A stretch of DNA of 64,000 nt from Lunularia cruciata (GCA_948567375.1 OX419757.1:58714001-58778000), one strand, 5' to 3'. Counted from the stretch's first letter, positions 1 to 12,782 are shown. Numbers and translations: made by a program. The notes: a model not told the origin generated them from the sequence alone.

Positions 1-509
1 TAGGACCTCATAAGCTATCACTCGATAATACTCCTCGCCAAAATTTCTAACCATAAAATCTCTAAACATCACTTTTGGTCTCACTACATAACGGATTTCT
101 ACTTGAGTGTTGAAAGGGAGAGGATTTGGGACATTCACATCCATATCATCATAGTAGAATGTAGATTGTCAAATCCCACTCTCTATCATATATCACCACA
201 AGTGGAATCACCGGGTTTGGTAAGTTCATCACCCTATCCATGAATTCTACACCAAAGTGATAAACTAACAATACCCTCATTTTCTCATGCTGGATGTACA
301 TAACCTTGATGTGGAATGGATTTGGGAATGGAAAGATAGGTGCGGGAAACTGTTCTCTCGGTGCATCCATCCCGTCCGCTCTCTAAAGTCCTTCCTAAAT
401 CTAGCAATTACTCTCTGTTCTCCACCTCAACTTATTAAGTTTCAGTTGTTCATGCTCTTCCAAGAGAGGTGATCCACTCTCTTGGACTAAGACACTTGCT
501 TTGATACCT
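1..509 (-). mobile_element. Internal 5' part of an LTR retrotransposon (gag-side remnant)
   Basis: This stretch lies inside a minus-strand LTR element whose LTR is 510-1039. On the minus strand the LTR end is followed at once by AGGTATCAAAGC (509-498), which matches the 3' end of initiator tRNA-Met (TGGTATCAGAGC) at 10 of 12 positions and is the likely primer-binding site. Reading minus-strand from about 150 to 1 gives a protein-like stretch containing the fragments NPLPFNTQVEIRYVV and MFRDFMVRNFGEEYYRV, but it is too short and decayed to assign to a gag family. The rest of the element, including its other LTR, is beyond the left edge. Confidence 0.6.
498..509 (-). other. Primer-binding site, initiator tRNA-Met type
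   Basis: Minus-strand AGGTATCAAAGC, directly after the LTR end, compared with the canonical TGGTATCAGAGC. It fixes the orientation of the left-edge element. Confidence 0.6.
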
Positions 510-1039
510 TGTAATACTCCAAGGACAAGAGAAGAGAGAGAAACACAAATTACACACTCAACATTTGGTGCCCCAAAGGAGCACCTTCTCTTTTATAGAC
601 AAAGAGAATCTCCTCCAAGGAAGCTCCACCATAGGATAAGGCACATGGATAGGTGACATGTTGGTCTAGGTCCTATCTGGTTGGTCAAACAAGCTTTGAC
701 CAAAGGGAATCTTTTAGGGAATCTTCCTGGAGGAGTCTCAAAATCACGTGAGTAAGGTACCATTGGAAAGCTCTCAACAAGAAAAACCAAGGAGGAGAGA
801 AGGCTAGCCTTTCTCCATTGGGGGGGAATCTTCATATTTTTGAGGCCTAATTCATCCGTTTAGGCCTCTGAAATTGCCTTCAAAGATTTCAAGCAAATTT
901 AGGTTCCTATCTATTAGTAGAAGTCCCCTTTTGGTGATACCTCGTTTTGATCTGTTTATTCCATCATGTGTAACATCCTTCCATATGTTACCAAACCAAT
1001 TATCACCTTTAAATCATATGTCTAGCTATTGGTATTACA
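510..1039 (-). repeat. LTR (5' LTR of the minus-strand element at the left edge)
   Basis: A 530-bp repeat bounded by TGTAATAC and GTATTACA, so it has the TG...CA ends and short terminal inverted repeats of an LTR. A second, longer copy at 51870-52601 aligns over the whole length. The primer-site-like sequence directly left of 510 makes this the 5' LTR of an element read on the minus strand. No target duplication can be tested because the partner LTR is outside the window. Confidence 0.75.
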
Positions 1040-1164
1040 GTGGGGGAACATGTAACAATATGGAGTTTATTGATACTTTAGTCGAGACTAACAAAGTAGC
1101 AAGTAGGCTAGATTAGCCAAGAATTATAAGAATATTCTAAAGCATCTAGAAGCTACTTGGTACC

Positions 1165-1390
1165 TTCCAAGTAGAGGGTAATGTGCATGCCACATGGTGA
1201 CTTCTAGGAGGAAGCTTCTTGAGAAGCTTCCCGACTAGCTTAGTTTGCATGCCAAGTAGGTGTCTTCTAGAAGGAAGCTTCTTGGGAAGCTTCATGACTA
1301 GCTTTGCTTGCATGCAAAGTAGGCGGTTTCTAGAAGGAAACTAGTCAAGAAGTTGAGTTAGTTTGGCTTGCACTCTAGGAAAGCGACTTT
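1165..1390. repeat. Short tandem array, about 63-bp unit, with internal palindromes
   Basis: The segment GAAGCTTCTTGAGAAGCTTC (1211-1230) recurs at 1274 and, more diverged, at about 1337, so the unit is 63 bp. Each unit also carries an ACTAGCTT and a TTTGCATGC-type stretch. The GAAGCTTCT/AGAAGCTTC arms form a perfect 9-bp hairpin in the first unit. Probably part of an unidentified transposon; no coding frame. Confidence 0.6.
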
Positions 1391-2640
1391 TAAGAAGTTT
1401 CTCAAGAGCCTTGTATGTTCCATGTAAATACCAAAGCCCAAGCTCATGCTAGGCAATTGGAGTTTCCCTCATTCACCCAATGTGATCTTTCATTCCAATC
1501 TTCCATTCTTCTATTTCTCTCCTTGGTCTTTTACATCAAGAGACAAAGAGGTGAAAATGGTCAAGACAAAACTAGAGGCTTCCAACACTAAAGCAAATAT
1601 TTAGTATAAGAACTTGAAGAAACTTACCAACCTTTGTATTTAGGAACTCATAACAAGCTTACAATGATCACAAGACAAGAAGGAGAAATAAAAAGGAAGG
1701 TATAAGGAGACCTAAAATCAAAACTTCAATGAGAATGAAGAAACTTCAAAAACAAGTATATGACACTTCACAACCATTGAGCATACAACAACCCAATTCT
1801 TGAGTAGTTGGAATAGTTGACCAATAAAACAAAAAATCAAACAAAGATCAAAGACTTTAGGATGCAAATCAAGACTTTTGAGAGGAAGACCTATACAAAC
1901 AACCAATTAATAGCAATATCTTTGAAGTTGCAGAGCTATACAAACTCCAAGTTCAAGGAAGCACAATAAAGCATCATCAATGAGGTTGTTGGTTACAGGT
2001 AGGAGCTTATAGAGCTTAGTCAAATCTATAAAGGTGCAAGACTCCAAGTTCAAGGAGGCACAAAGAAGCATCACCAATGAGGTTGTTGGTTACAAATAGG
2101 AGCTTATCAAGCTCAATCAAATCTATAAAGGTGCAAGTAGTTCATCATTGGCACCACTTGATTGTCCTACAACTGATTAAACAACCCCAACAACAATATC
2201 TTATGAATAGAGCCACGGAAAACTTCATAATGTGCAATTCATCTTGTGGTCATAGCCAAGGCACTTTGTACTCATAGATAGTTTGTAGACCTTAATGTAA
2301 ATATGAAATCCAAGTAGACCCTATATGAAAAATGAAGTTATAACAAAATCTGCTGAGGTGGCAACTCCATGTTAGACATACCTACTTGGAGATTAGATTA
2401 GGATAATATTAGTGAGGACTAGATGTAATTAAAAGATCTCCAATACTTTGTAGCCATTGGATCTCTTTTGGGGCTAAGCATGAAATGTATATAAGGCTTT
2501 GACCCAAATTTTACTTTGTTTATTTGGTGCATCTCTCTATTGCAATAAATGAGGCTTATATCATCAAGATTGTCAAGTTGGTGTATGTGTATGTATTTGC
2601 TCTCTATATGAATGTTTGCATACTTAGTCAATTAGTCATG
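1391..2640. other. Repeat-like noncoding DNA with a 97-bp tandem duplication
   Basis: No credible gene. The block 1944-2040 is repeated directly as 2041-2137 (unit 97 bp) with about a dozen differences. The duplicated block contains a GAGGTTGTTGGTTAC core. The composition resembles transposon internal or LTR sequence, but no family could be assigned. Confidence 0.5.
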
Positions 2641-5499
2641 TGGAATTTTGGCATAGAGGCAAAAGCACCAAAGTGAAGGAATCTTTTGTATGGAACTAGA
2701 GGGTGGACCTCTAAGTGCTCTACATATGTCAAGAACTATACTATAATGGACTTTTACATGCCTAATTATTGTCAAGTACCATGTACATGAGACTAAGTAG
2801 TATGTGCTAGTATAATCTCCTATAAAGCAATGCCTTTTGGGAAGGATGGATCACTATGTTACAGTCATAGAACATAGGGAGATAGGATCCTTGGAAGACC
2901 TGATTCCAATTTAGTTTGTGCATTCCATCCTACTATTTCTAAGACAACATGAGAACTATCTATCTTGTATGAGCAAAATTTCAAAACGGTGGTATAGAGA
3001 GTAGATAGTATAACTATATAGAGAGTAGATAGTATAACTATCTATAGTAGGCAGGAATTTGGTTAGGAAAATTGGAGGATAAAGAAATTCTAAGGCAAAG
3101 TGATCTTTGTTACAAATGGTCCATTACCCTAAGACTATATTTAGAGTGAAAGTGATTTGTGGTTGTTTATATTTTTGTAGTAACCCAATAAGGAATGACT
3201 TTGCCCAAGCAGGTAAATAAAAAACAATAGGTTCTCATTATTGTGAAACTTTTTACCACATTTTTTGTTATTTCAACCCGTATCCTTGTAAGATCAACCA
3301 ATTCTTACTGCATAATTACAAATTTGAACAACATTGTGTTATTACAATTTGCTCAAAGAAATAAATTAAGTTTTAAGAGAGATAAAAAATAGTTTAAAAT
3401 TTTTTGATTTTAAAATCAAACTTGTAAATGCTAATTCAAGGCTAAATATTTCACATATGTAGACTTAGTGACCTTTATATCTATTTTTTGTTTCATGTTG
3501 TTATGGTTGTATGAGAGAGCTTTTTGAATTTTACATTCAGATGATATCAGAAATGTAAAACAAAGCACCAATTAAGAAAATTTAATGACACCAGAAAAAA
3601 CTTATTTTCTCATAAGTATTACATTTATGATTTTGGAGTAAAAACTAATTGAAATAAAAGTTAATGGCTATACCATACAAAATTTGGATCCAAAACCAGT
3701 AAATGATACAAGAATGCAAGAATTTCTGTCATATAGTTTTAAATCATCATTTATTTATTATTATTTTCAAGTCATTATGGTGGATTCAAATATGTTGTTG
3801 CATTTTTTTATCATTGATAAAAAAAATCATAAAAGAAGAACCTTAATGTAGAAGTCATGAAGAAATGAAAGATCTTAATTCTTATTATTCTCTTAGGTAG
3901 ATTTCATGATTTTGGAGTCTAAAACTATTATATAAGAAGATAAGTTCTTTCCAATAACTATATTAATTTCCATTTTATTATTAAAAACTAGAAATTCAAA
4001 AAAGAAACTAGACATGAATTTCTAGTTTATGGATGATAAAAGAATCAACAAATGATATTTGTGAATTTTTGATAATATTATTCTCTGATGTATGTTTCAA
4101 GTATTTCTAATAGCATTAAAAGAGCCTTTGAATTTTGTGTCTAATGATATAAAAATGTAAAAAAAGTCTTCTATAATTATGGAGGGTAAAAATGCAATCG
4201 TTACAATTTGAAATCCAAAATTATAAGAAAAAAGGATCAAAGGTTTTGAAGTGTAAATTTGTATTTTCTTGAACATCATTCAATATTCCATTTATATATT
4301 TTTTATGATATTTATACTTAATTTTTATTTCAACAGTTAAGTTATAGTTGTAAAGCTATATGGTGCACATATTTTCACAAAATTTATGATTTTTAGTAAT
4401 CTCACTCTATTTGTAAAGACATGATAGAGTAATTTACTATTGAAGAATGAAAACAAATTAGTTGAAGTATTCTTTTGAGTTGTGTTTGTTTAGGCAAATG
4501 TATGAATGGAACAAGTACAAAGCCAAATGCATTCAAGAAGAAGAACGCAAAATAAGATATGACTCCAAATGTTGGTTGGAGGCAAAGAACTCCAATCCAA
4601 GTACCTTTGTATTTAAAAACCTTTGGCAACAACATTGGTGCACCCAAAGGACTACATGTGCTGCCATCTGCTTAAAGAACTGCCGCCAAAGACAATTTTC
4701 ATTCAAGAAAGAGTTTCACATGTATGGAAGAGCACTACTTGCCAAAAGTTCCATTAGCATGAATGGAGAGGGACAACTCACAAACTACTCAATCATTGAA
4801 GAATAATGATTGAAGAATTTGGCTATAAAACCAAATGCTCATTGATCAATTTCACTTTTCATAGAGAAATTTCATTTTTAGATTCAAGAGAGATTAGAAA
4901 TCTCAAGCTTAGTAAACATTCACAATTCTTACCAATTTCATAGTTGTCCATGCTTTGCCTTTGTACCCAATCCAATTTCAGTAGGCAACATGGTGTTTGT
5001 TCAAAAATCTATGAGAAGATCCCCAAAGCCATTCTTTGTAGTCTAGCAATTAAATAAATAAGAATTTTATTATAGAAGTGAGGTGAAACAAACATAGTAT
5101 CTTGGTTTCTTGTCGTGGAATTCAGAACTGAGAGAATTTGGAATGATTCATGAGATGCAAGGGAGAAAGGAGAGAACAATAGAGGATTTGAAAGGAAACC
5201 CATATAATGAATTGAAGAGAATTGGAGAAATGTGTTGGGACCAGATGTAGGGCTAGCTAGAGTTATGATATTGGAGACAAAGTTTGCAAACCAGGTATTG
5301 ACAGCAAATACCAAGGCAATCTTTGTAGAGATAAGTATAAGAATAATAGATAGAGGGTGTGCACTTACAAGGACCCAGCCCAAAGAGCAATTGTGAAAGT
5401 AATTATGAAACTCTTCAAGTCAAATAGAACAACATATCTGACCAACAATCAAGCCAACTTCTTTGAGTACATGTACAAGGGAGAACTTGTTAATTGAGC
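2641..5499. other. AT-rich intergenic DNA, no gene seen
   Basis: Low-complexity AT-rich DNA without a credible reading frame. The longest plus-strand frame (4462-4806, about 114 codons) shows no recognisable domain. A TATAAAA-type motif occurs near 4822, followed by T-rich sequence, which could be the promoter part of an unrecognised LTR; this is weak. Confidence 0.4.
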
Positions 5500-6412
5500 A
5501 AACATGTTTGACTTTCAAGCAAGGGGGCTACATCCCTCCCCTCATAGTCATTCCCCATGGCAATACCTTTGATGTAGTTGATACCTTAGCTAGTTCACAG
5601 TTTATGTGGTATAGATTGCAAATATGCAACTAACCATGAGGTTTGATAGTAGCTAGCATCCTAATTTTAGCCCACCATATGGCATATCACATACTTGGAG
5701 TAGATGGCTATTTAGAGTTAGAGGGACCTAACCACCAACTAAGGAGGCAATTGTGGCACTTTGGAGTTTGTGTATGACTTCTTATATGATTTGTGCTTCT
5801 ATTGTGTATGATATTGATAGGGATGTATGTTGTGTAGAAATGGATGTTGTGTAACAATGTATATTTGCATGACAATAGGCATAACATTTGAAGCACCTAA
5901 GTGAGATTGCTAGGATGTTGGAATAAGGATCTTGGCAATCATAATTTTATAAGTATCTACTCATGGATTACTTGGTGGTGGCCATCTACTACATTAGGGT
6001 TTCTGATTTGGCCATTAGAGTCATCATTTGCACTATTATAGCTATTATTTCCACAATTGGATTTGTTTGTTAGGGCTAGACTTCCATGTTGCTCCAAAGG
6101 GTATACTTTGAAGTGCAACTCTAAGAGCTCACTTCTATCATGTCAAGCCTTTGAGCTCTTGGCTATGGTAGACAGAGGCAAGCAAGTGGAACCTAGATTT
6201 ACTTAGCTATAGTGGATGTCGCTTGCTATAGTGGATGTTGCTTGCTATAATCAATGTTTGTTTGCAAAGAGTATTGAATATTGAAATTTGATTTCTGATC
6301 ATTTGATTAATTGTGGTACTTTAGAGTTGGTGTGTAATTTCTTCTATGAGTTGTGCTTCCGTAGTGTATGATGTTGACAATGATGTATATTGTGTAGCAA
6401 TGTATATTCACA
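5500..6412 (+). mobile_element. Diverged fragment of the same gypsy family (3' internal end plus LTR)
   Basis: About 5500-5751 aligns with 15850-16091, the 3' internal end of the large gypsy element, including the stretch GTAGATGGCTATTTAGAG and a purine-rich tract (GGAGGCAAT) just before TGTGGCAC. The 100-bp module starting TGTGGCAC is at 5752-5869, a strongly diverged LTR body fills about 5870-6311, and a second copy of the module is at 6312-6412. This is the same module-LTR-module order seen at 16092-16744, but far more mutated, so it is an older copy. Confidence 0.6.
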
Positions 6413-6755
6413 CAAAACTTACCAAGATAGAGATATTCATTAGAAAAATGAATATTTAGCACCAACTATGCTTGTTAGATATGTACTTCTTAAGTCATAC
6501 ACAAGCATTTTCAATTAATTGTGAAAGATTGACTACAAAACTAATCAGTTTGACTAGGTCATTCCTTTATTATAAAACATAACATGGTATATGATATGGA
6601 TAACTTTTGACTTAGCTCAATAACTTGTTCAACTATTTTTATGGCCGGATTTTTGGAAAGACTTTAACCTAAACTTTAACCTTACTTACCTTGTAAATAT
6701 ATACTTTAGGAGAAAGCACAAGATAATGAATCTCACCAACATTATCTCTCACAAG
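6413..6755. other. Unmatched spacer before the gypsy LTR body
   Basis: About 343 bp with no counterpart at the 3' LTR, where the module and LTR body are adjacent (16191/16199). It may be an insertion into the 5' LTR or flanking DNA between two element fragments. No ORF or terminal repeats seen. Confidence 0.4.
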
Positions 6756-7195
6756 TGTCATTTGTAGTTTTGCATCTAGATGCTTGGACACTGGAGTTCT
6801 AGTGATAGTAGTTAGAGGCATTTTGGCCATTACTCATAGACTAGTTTCCAACGGTCAGATTTTAGGTTTAGGGTACTGACTTCATGGTAGGGCCCACCAT
6901 CACTTGCACCATCCGCACCGTTAGGTGTGCCATCAGCGGGACTGTTGGGAGGAGACCTAGGTCAAAATCAGGGGTATACCCTGGGAGTGCAGCTCCAGAG
7001 AGCTCACTTCTCTGATGTTGAGCCTTCGAGTTCCTGGCTAGAGTGGACAGAAAGCCGGCGAGCGTCACCTGGAGCCTCTATGCTAGATTGGGTGTGGCTT
7101 GACTGTAATCAGTGCCCTATTGTTGGCAAGTTGTTGAGGATCAGATCAAGTATTGATCTGAGTTTGATTGATTTGAGTGGTAAATGATCTGATTA
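6756..7195 (+). repeat. 5' LTR body of the gypsy element
   Basis: Aligns with 16199-16643 with only scattered mismatches. It begins TGTCATTTGTAG and ends GATCTGATTA, after which the primer-site-like sequence starts. The head module (TGTGGCAC...) found before the 3' LTR body is missing here or displaced to 6312-6412. Confidence 0.75.
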
Positions 7196-7204
7196 CATCA
7201 GAGA
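7193..7204 (+). other. Degenerate primer-binding site
   Basis: TTACATCAGAGA directly after the LTR end. It matches the tRNA-Met primer site TGGTATCAGAG at 8 of 11 positions. It supports taking 7195 as the LTR end. Confidence 0.45.
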
Positions 7205-8500
7205 AGTGAAGTCAGGAGAAATCGGGTGCAGGAACTGCGAGTGTTGGTGGTATTTCCAAGCTTGGTGGATTGTGGTATCTTGATCAAGTAGTTCAGATTT
7301 CCTTGAGAGAGTGTGTGTGCGGAAGCGCTGGCAAAATTTGGAGCCAAGGGAGATAGCCTCTTATAGATCTGGTTGGCAATTTGGAGCCAGGGAGACAGAC
7401 TCTTATAGACCTGGTTGGCAGTCTGGTGAGAGACGGGTATGCCGCCTACCATTATGCTTCAGTAGTGGCAGTCTTGGCTCACTACAGTCCAAGACCATGG
7501 CAACATTAGTTTTAGCTTTCAGTGGTGCAGTTACTTGGCCTGGTGACTTGTTGGAGAGGAATGCCCATGTAGAGGATACTCCAATACCAGAGGAGATCAC
7601 TCGGTTTGGTGTATGAGTGGGATTGTTCCATCCACCTTGGATGTTCCATTGTGGAGTTCAGAGGAGGCGTTGCAGCAGCATGCATATCAGTTGGTGTAGC
7701 AGGCTTAGAGTGGAGCCTTTGTACCATCAAGAGATGAGTGTGAGGATGAGCCTCTAGAGGCAATTGCTTTGACACCTCTGGATACCACACTCATTTCTTG
7801 GCAGTATCTAGTAGAGGAGATATGCCTATTGGAGTTGTTTGGTGGGATCAGCACTGGACTAGCTGCGGTGTTACAGGCGGGTATCCAAGCCTAACGTTGA
7901 TGAGAGAGAGCGGGTAATGGGTTTTTGCATCGGTATTACCACTATTCCAGTAGTGTCAGAGGCATCTAGGCGTCAGGTGTTAGGTCAAGCTATGGACCTG
8001 AACTGTTTGACTTAGATTGTGAGCCTTGGCTTGGCAGAGCAGCGTAGGATGTGCTTGATAGGCATCACCACTCGGACACTTGTGAGCCCTACGCCTATCA
8101 AGATGATTTAGGCACATGCTGGGGGTGATGGACCGAGTGGACATGGTATTCTTGGGACACATCCAGTAGCTACTAGGGAGAGTGGTCTACTTGGAGTCCA
8201 TCCAGGTGAGTGTGGGCTACTTGGATTACACCCTTGGTCCACATGGGATGTAGCTAGAGGACGTGTGGAGCTTGCAGCCAGAGTGGAGGGAGTTTTTCAC
8301 ACAGAGGTTGGGACCTCTAGTGGTCGGGAGCATGACACTATTGCTCCCAAGGGCCCAGTATAGCAGCCAGGTAGTACGTCTTCCACTCTTACTATAGTTA
8401 TAGAGGTTACTTGGGAGCCACATCTTGGATCCAAGCTTATTGGAGAGGAAAGACGGAGGGTTTGGAGGTTCTTGAGGAGTCACACGAGTTGTTTTGCCTT
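7205..8500 (+). pseudogene. Decayed gag/protease region of the gypsy element
   Basis: Plus-strand frames with repeated stops and shifts join the 5' LTR to RT. Protein-like pieces include 7494-7616 (contains SGAVTWPGDLLERN and EDTPIPEEITRFGV) and, just before RT, FSMKDLGALKGPGIRIEL, the usual lead-in to a gypsy RT. No zinc knuckle or DTG protease motif was found with confidence. The gag and protease are inferred mainly from position. Confidence 0.5.
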
Positions 8501-9840
8501 TAGTATGAAGGATTTGGGTGCTCTGAAGGGACCTGGTATACGGATTGAGCTGACTAACGATACACCAGTTTTCCAACGTCCTTATTGATATAATGAGATG
8601 GAGAGTACATTGATTCAGAGCCGGAGTGGTGACCTTTTTGAGGCTAGTTTGGTTGAGATTTCACATGGAGAGTATGCATCAACGACAGTGATGCCAGCCA
8701 AGAAGGATATGCATGGCAACTACACAGATAGGCGGATGTGTGGAGATTACCGTCCTATCAACCAACAGACCAAGGCTGATTGGTATGCCATGCCTACACC
8801 GGAGGAGATTTTTGATGCAATTGGGTATGCAAAGGTCTTTAGTACTTTGGATCTTTGAGTGGGATATCATCAATTGCCGATCAGGCAGGAGGATAAGTCC
8901 AAGACATCATTCTGGGCTATTGATCAAGGATGTGTTATATTAGTGGAGGTTCTTACTATTTGGGTTGAAGAACGCTCTTGCTGAGTTCTAGAGGGTCATG
9001 GATAGGATCCTAGCTGGATTGGATTTTGCTCGGTGTTATATTGATGACATTTTGGTCTATAGCACTACTATGGAGGAGCATGAGAGACAGTTGTTGGAGG
9101 TGTTTGAGAGGTTGAGATCTCATGGACTCAAATTACATCCTAGGAAGTGTAGGTTCTTCCATGAGCAAGTTGAGTATTTAGGTCACACTATCTACCCCAG
9201 AGGACTTGGTGTTCAGCAGACCAAGGTGGAGGCTATTGCACGTATTCCTTGGCCTACAGATGTGAGCAGAGTGTGAGCATTCCTTGGGTTGGCTAACTTT
9301 GATCGGCGCTATCTTAGAGGATTTAGTACCATTGCCAAGGCCTTGACAAAGCTGACCAAGCTTACACATGAGTGGTGTTGGGGAGATGAGCAGGAGAGAG
9401 CTTTTGTAGAGCTCAAGGAGAGGTTGACATGTGCTCCTATTTTGAGGAGACCAATTAGAGGACAACCATTTCAGGTTCATACTGATTAGAGTATGTTGGG
9501 GCTTGGAGCGGTGCTCACCTAACATGATGATGAGGGGAAGGAGTTTGTGGTGGTCTATGCTAGTCGCTCCAACAATTCAGCGGAGGTAAAGTATAGTTCA
9601 TATGAGGGAGAGTGATTGGTAGCAGTTTGGGCAGTAGCACATTTCCGATGTTACCTATTGGTAACCTCTTCACTCTCATCACTGATCATCAGCCGCTGAA
9701 GTGGTTGATAGAGTCCAACAAGCTTTCATGGAAGCTTGCACGATGGGCTCTGATTTTACAAGAGTATGATTTCATGGTTGTTCACAGACCTAGAGTGGTG
9801 AACCGTGATGCAGATGGGTTGAGTAGAAATCCATGTCCCA
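8501..9840 (+). pseudogene. Ty3/gypsy reverse transcriptase and RNase H (pol)
   Basis: RT blocks appear in order: CGDYRPIN (about 8738-8761), AMPTPEEIFDA, FSTLDL (8836-8856), then after a stop GYHQLPI-type sequence, and the catalytic YIDDILVYS (9037-9063). Next come LHPRKCRFF, FLGLANFDRRYL and a connection domain, then an RNase H-like part with FQVHTD, ending in a DHQPLKWL block (9685-9708) and a VVNRDADGLSR-type stretch (9796-9828). Premature stops occur at 8857, 8990, 9487, 9522 and 9613. Most fall where related elements carry Arg, Gln or Trp, so single transitions explain them. The enzyme would copy element RNA into DNA if intact. Confidence 0.85.
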
Positions 9841-11306
9841 GCCAGCTAGATCAGACCGGAGCACGTTGGCATGGTGAGACAGATGAGGAGATGGTGCCAG
9901 GTTGGCATTCATCTACCTTTTTGTGTATATTTTTAGAGGCTTTGGTGGTATCTCTCTCAGCACATACAAGAGGAGTTATTGAGGTCACAGATCCAAAGAG
10001 TGAAGATATTGGTATAGTTCAGCGAGACATTCATGATGATGTCTTAATGATGGACTATCTTTGCACTGGTGTTGTGGGTGGCACAATTGGGGCCAAGGAG
10101 AGAGACCGTGTTCTTCAGCAAGCCAGACGGTTTAGATTGGAGGGAAGACACCTTTTGTGTGTATGGGAGGATGGTAGAGTGTGAGTAGTACCACTTCCAG
10201 CACAGAGACCACAGTTGGTTTGTCATGCTCATGAGGAGCTAGGACATTTTGGAGTAAAGCGTATATATATCTTACTCTAGAGTCATTATTGGTGGCGTGG
10301 TATGCAGACCGAGGTACAGCAATTTGTTGCCAGATGTGTGGTTTGTGACCAAGTTAGAGCATCATTCAATGCTTCTACACCATAGTTATACCCATTACCT
10401 ATCATGGGATTGGGTTATCATTGGAGTTTGGACTTTGCTGGACCTTTACTGCTGACTGTGAGATATCATCGGTATGTTTTGGTGATGGTAGAGCATTTCT
10501 CCAAGTGGATTGAGTTGGTGGCACTTCTTGACAAGTCTAGTGAAGGGACAACTTACTTGTTTCTAGATCGAGTTCTTAGTCATTTTGGTGCACCAGTTGA
10601 GGTTTTGACTGATCAGGGTACAGAGTTCTTGGGAGAGTTTCAGGTCTTGTGTGACAAGGCTTTGATTGATCATCGTACTACATCCCAAGATCACCATGAG
10701 GCAGATGGCTTAGCATAGAGAGTGGTTCAGATGGTGAAGAGAGGATTGCAAAAGTATGGTTTGCAGAGAGGCCACTTAAGAGATTGGGATCTCCAGTTAT
10801 CTTGGTTGGCCATGGGCTATCGGTTCAGCTGGCAAGCCTCCTTAGCATCCTTCTCTTCGTACTTTCTACTCTATGGATGAGATCCAGATTTACCTACAGC
10901 CATTCGTCAAGATGCTACTATAGTTTTGGACTTGGATGACCCCGATGTATGGATGAGCGCATGTTCTCAACGGGCAGAGATCTTTCGGAGAGTGATGTCG
11001 ATGGCCTTTGAGAACTTGGCAATTGCTCAGCATAGAGATACTTTACGCTATGCTACCATTCAAGGAGGAGGTTATAGACCCTCAATCCGTCAATTTCATC
11101 TAGGTGACTATGTATATCTACAGCATACAGCACGGACGACACTTGATGTTTTGACAGGCTGCACTATCTTGAGAGTGCGTGAGGTTTTGCCATCTGGAGT
11201 CCTTGTGTTGGAAGGACATGATGGTGTTGTTTGGAAGGATCATGTGTGCAATTGTGCACCATGCCACCTGCTTGTGACAACCCATAAAATATCACTTTTG
11301 CGGTAA
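9841..11306 (+). pseudogene. Ty3/gypsy integrase with zinc-binding N-terminus
   Basis: A His-His-Cys-Cys zinc-finger region is visible around 10220-10360 (HAHEELGHFG ... RCVVCDQ). The DDE core follows: LDFAGP (first Asp, about 10429), TDQGTEF (second Asp, about 10608), and the Glu-containing block EADGLA before a stop at 10717. The C-terminal part (10926-11306) reads as a conserved integrase tail with FHLGDYVYL, where a chromodomain might follow, but none is visible. Several in-frame stops and at least one frameshift inactivate it. Confidence 0.8.
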
Positions 11307-12782
11307 TCAGGTAAGTAAAGTTTATTCCCGTAGAGATACAATTCAGAATTGGTCAAATACAAAGTCAAACAGTCACTTGTAGTTCTTCTTGATTTCTTCT
11401 TTAATCTCTCAGGTAGAAATTACACCTAGAAGAGAGTAACAAGCTCACAATCTTGACAACTTGTCACAAATACACACACACATAATCACAACATAGCAAA
11501 TTCTGTCCAAACAACTCTTGATTGTGATGATTCAGATTCTCCCAAAGACGGCACTTCACTACAAAGAACAATTTTTCCTCAAAATTGTGTTCCACCCCTC
11601 CACTGAAGGCACAACTTCCTTGATCAAAATTGCTTCACATCAACTTTGTGCTGCACTCACAAATGCAGAATACTACCAACACTACAATTCCTCTCAGATC
11701 TATCAAGGCATTGCTCCGATGCACTTCACTTAGGATCAAACACACAGAATGAAGATCAAGACTATAGAATCCAACATCCACAGACACATTGACTTGCACT
11801 TTGGAATTCTCTACACGCTCACAAACACAAACACGGAATTGACAATCGGAATTAAGCTCAAGCGACAAGCACTTAAAATAGCACTTCATTTTATCTATCT
11901 TCAAAATTTTCAATACTGAACAACATGATACTGCAAATGCTCTCCTTAAATACTGAAGCAAATGGCAGTTCTTCCTATCTATGCACCGCTTCCTAACATC
12001 TTTTCCTACCTGCAGATCCAAACTGACAATCCATCTCTTCATATCTGCCTCTTCCAATCTCAAAATTGATACTTACACCGATCCAATGTCTACCTCATCA
12101 TCGACTTCCAAACCCGATGATCTTCCTATCACTTCTCCTTCTTTGGGTATAGCTAATTCTACTAATTCCTGCACTAATTCTACGACTTCTACACTAGGAA
12201 CTATAATTGCATTAAGGAGTGATTTATCTAACTCTTTATCTCCTAACCCACTCCTCTCTAATGTGTCAAATAACAAGTCCGATGACACCTGAATTCCTAC
12301 TTCTGCAACACCGGACTTCCTCTCCGCTGTCACACTATTCCTAATTTTCTCTAACTCCAAATTGACTAAATCTAATCTGAGACTAACATTGTCTTCTACT
12401 TCTAATATCTTCCGGTCTACCCGCTCCCTCAATCGGATTAGCAACGTGTTCATATCTACATCTTTGGCTTTCTCTTCTGAGTTTCCTGCACAAGCAACTT
12501 CAACTCATGTAGACGTGCTTCTTCCAATCTTCCTTCAGCCTCCGTGCTCAAGTTTGCTCTCAACTTCCCAGCAACTTCTCCTATTGATTCCGACTCATAA
12601 CCTCGAGAGCGCTTTACTTTCAACTCTTCATGATACATCTTCAACTCATCTTCATACTCAGCAGCAAGTGTCTTCTTCTCCTCCGCATACTGTGTACTCT
12701 GTAACTCAGCACTTCGGACCAGCTCTTGTAATCATTCTTCTTCTTTGTGCCTGACTAGTAACTCCCTCTGCCATGCTTGATC

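Noticed and set aside
11090-11306. Chromodomain at the end of the gypsy integrase
   Set aside because: The tail holds a conserved integrase C-terminal stretch but no recognisable aromatic-cage pattern before the frame ends.
12362-12754. Plus-strand Ser/Thr-rich frame in the gypsy element
   Set aside because: Complement of the antisense coiled-coil frame; no coding signal of its own.
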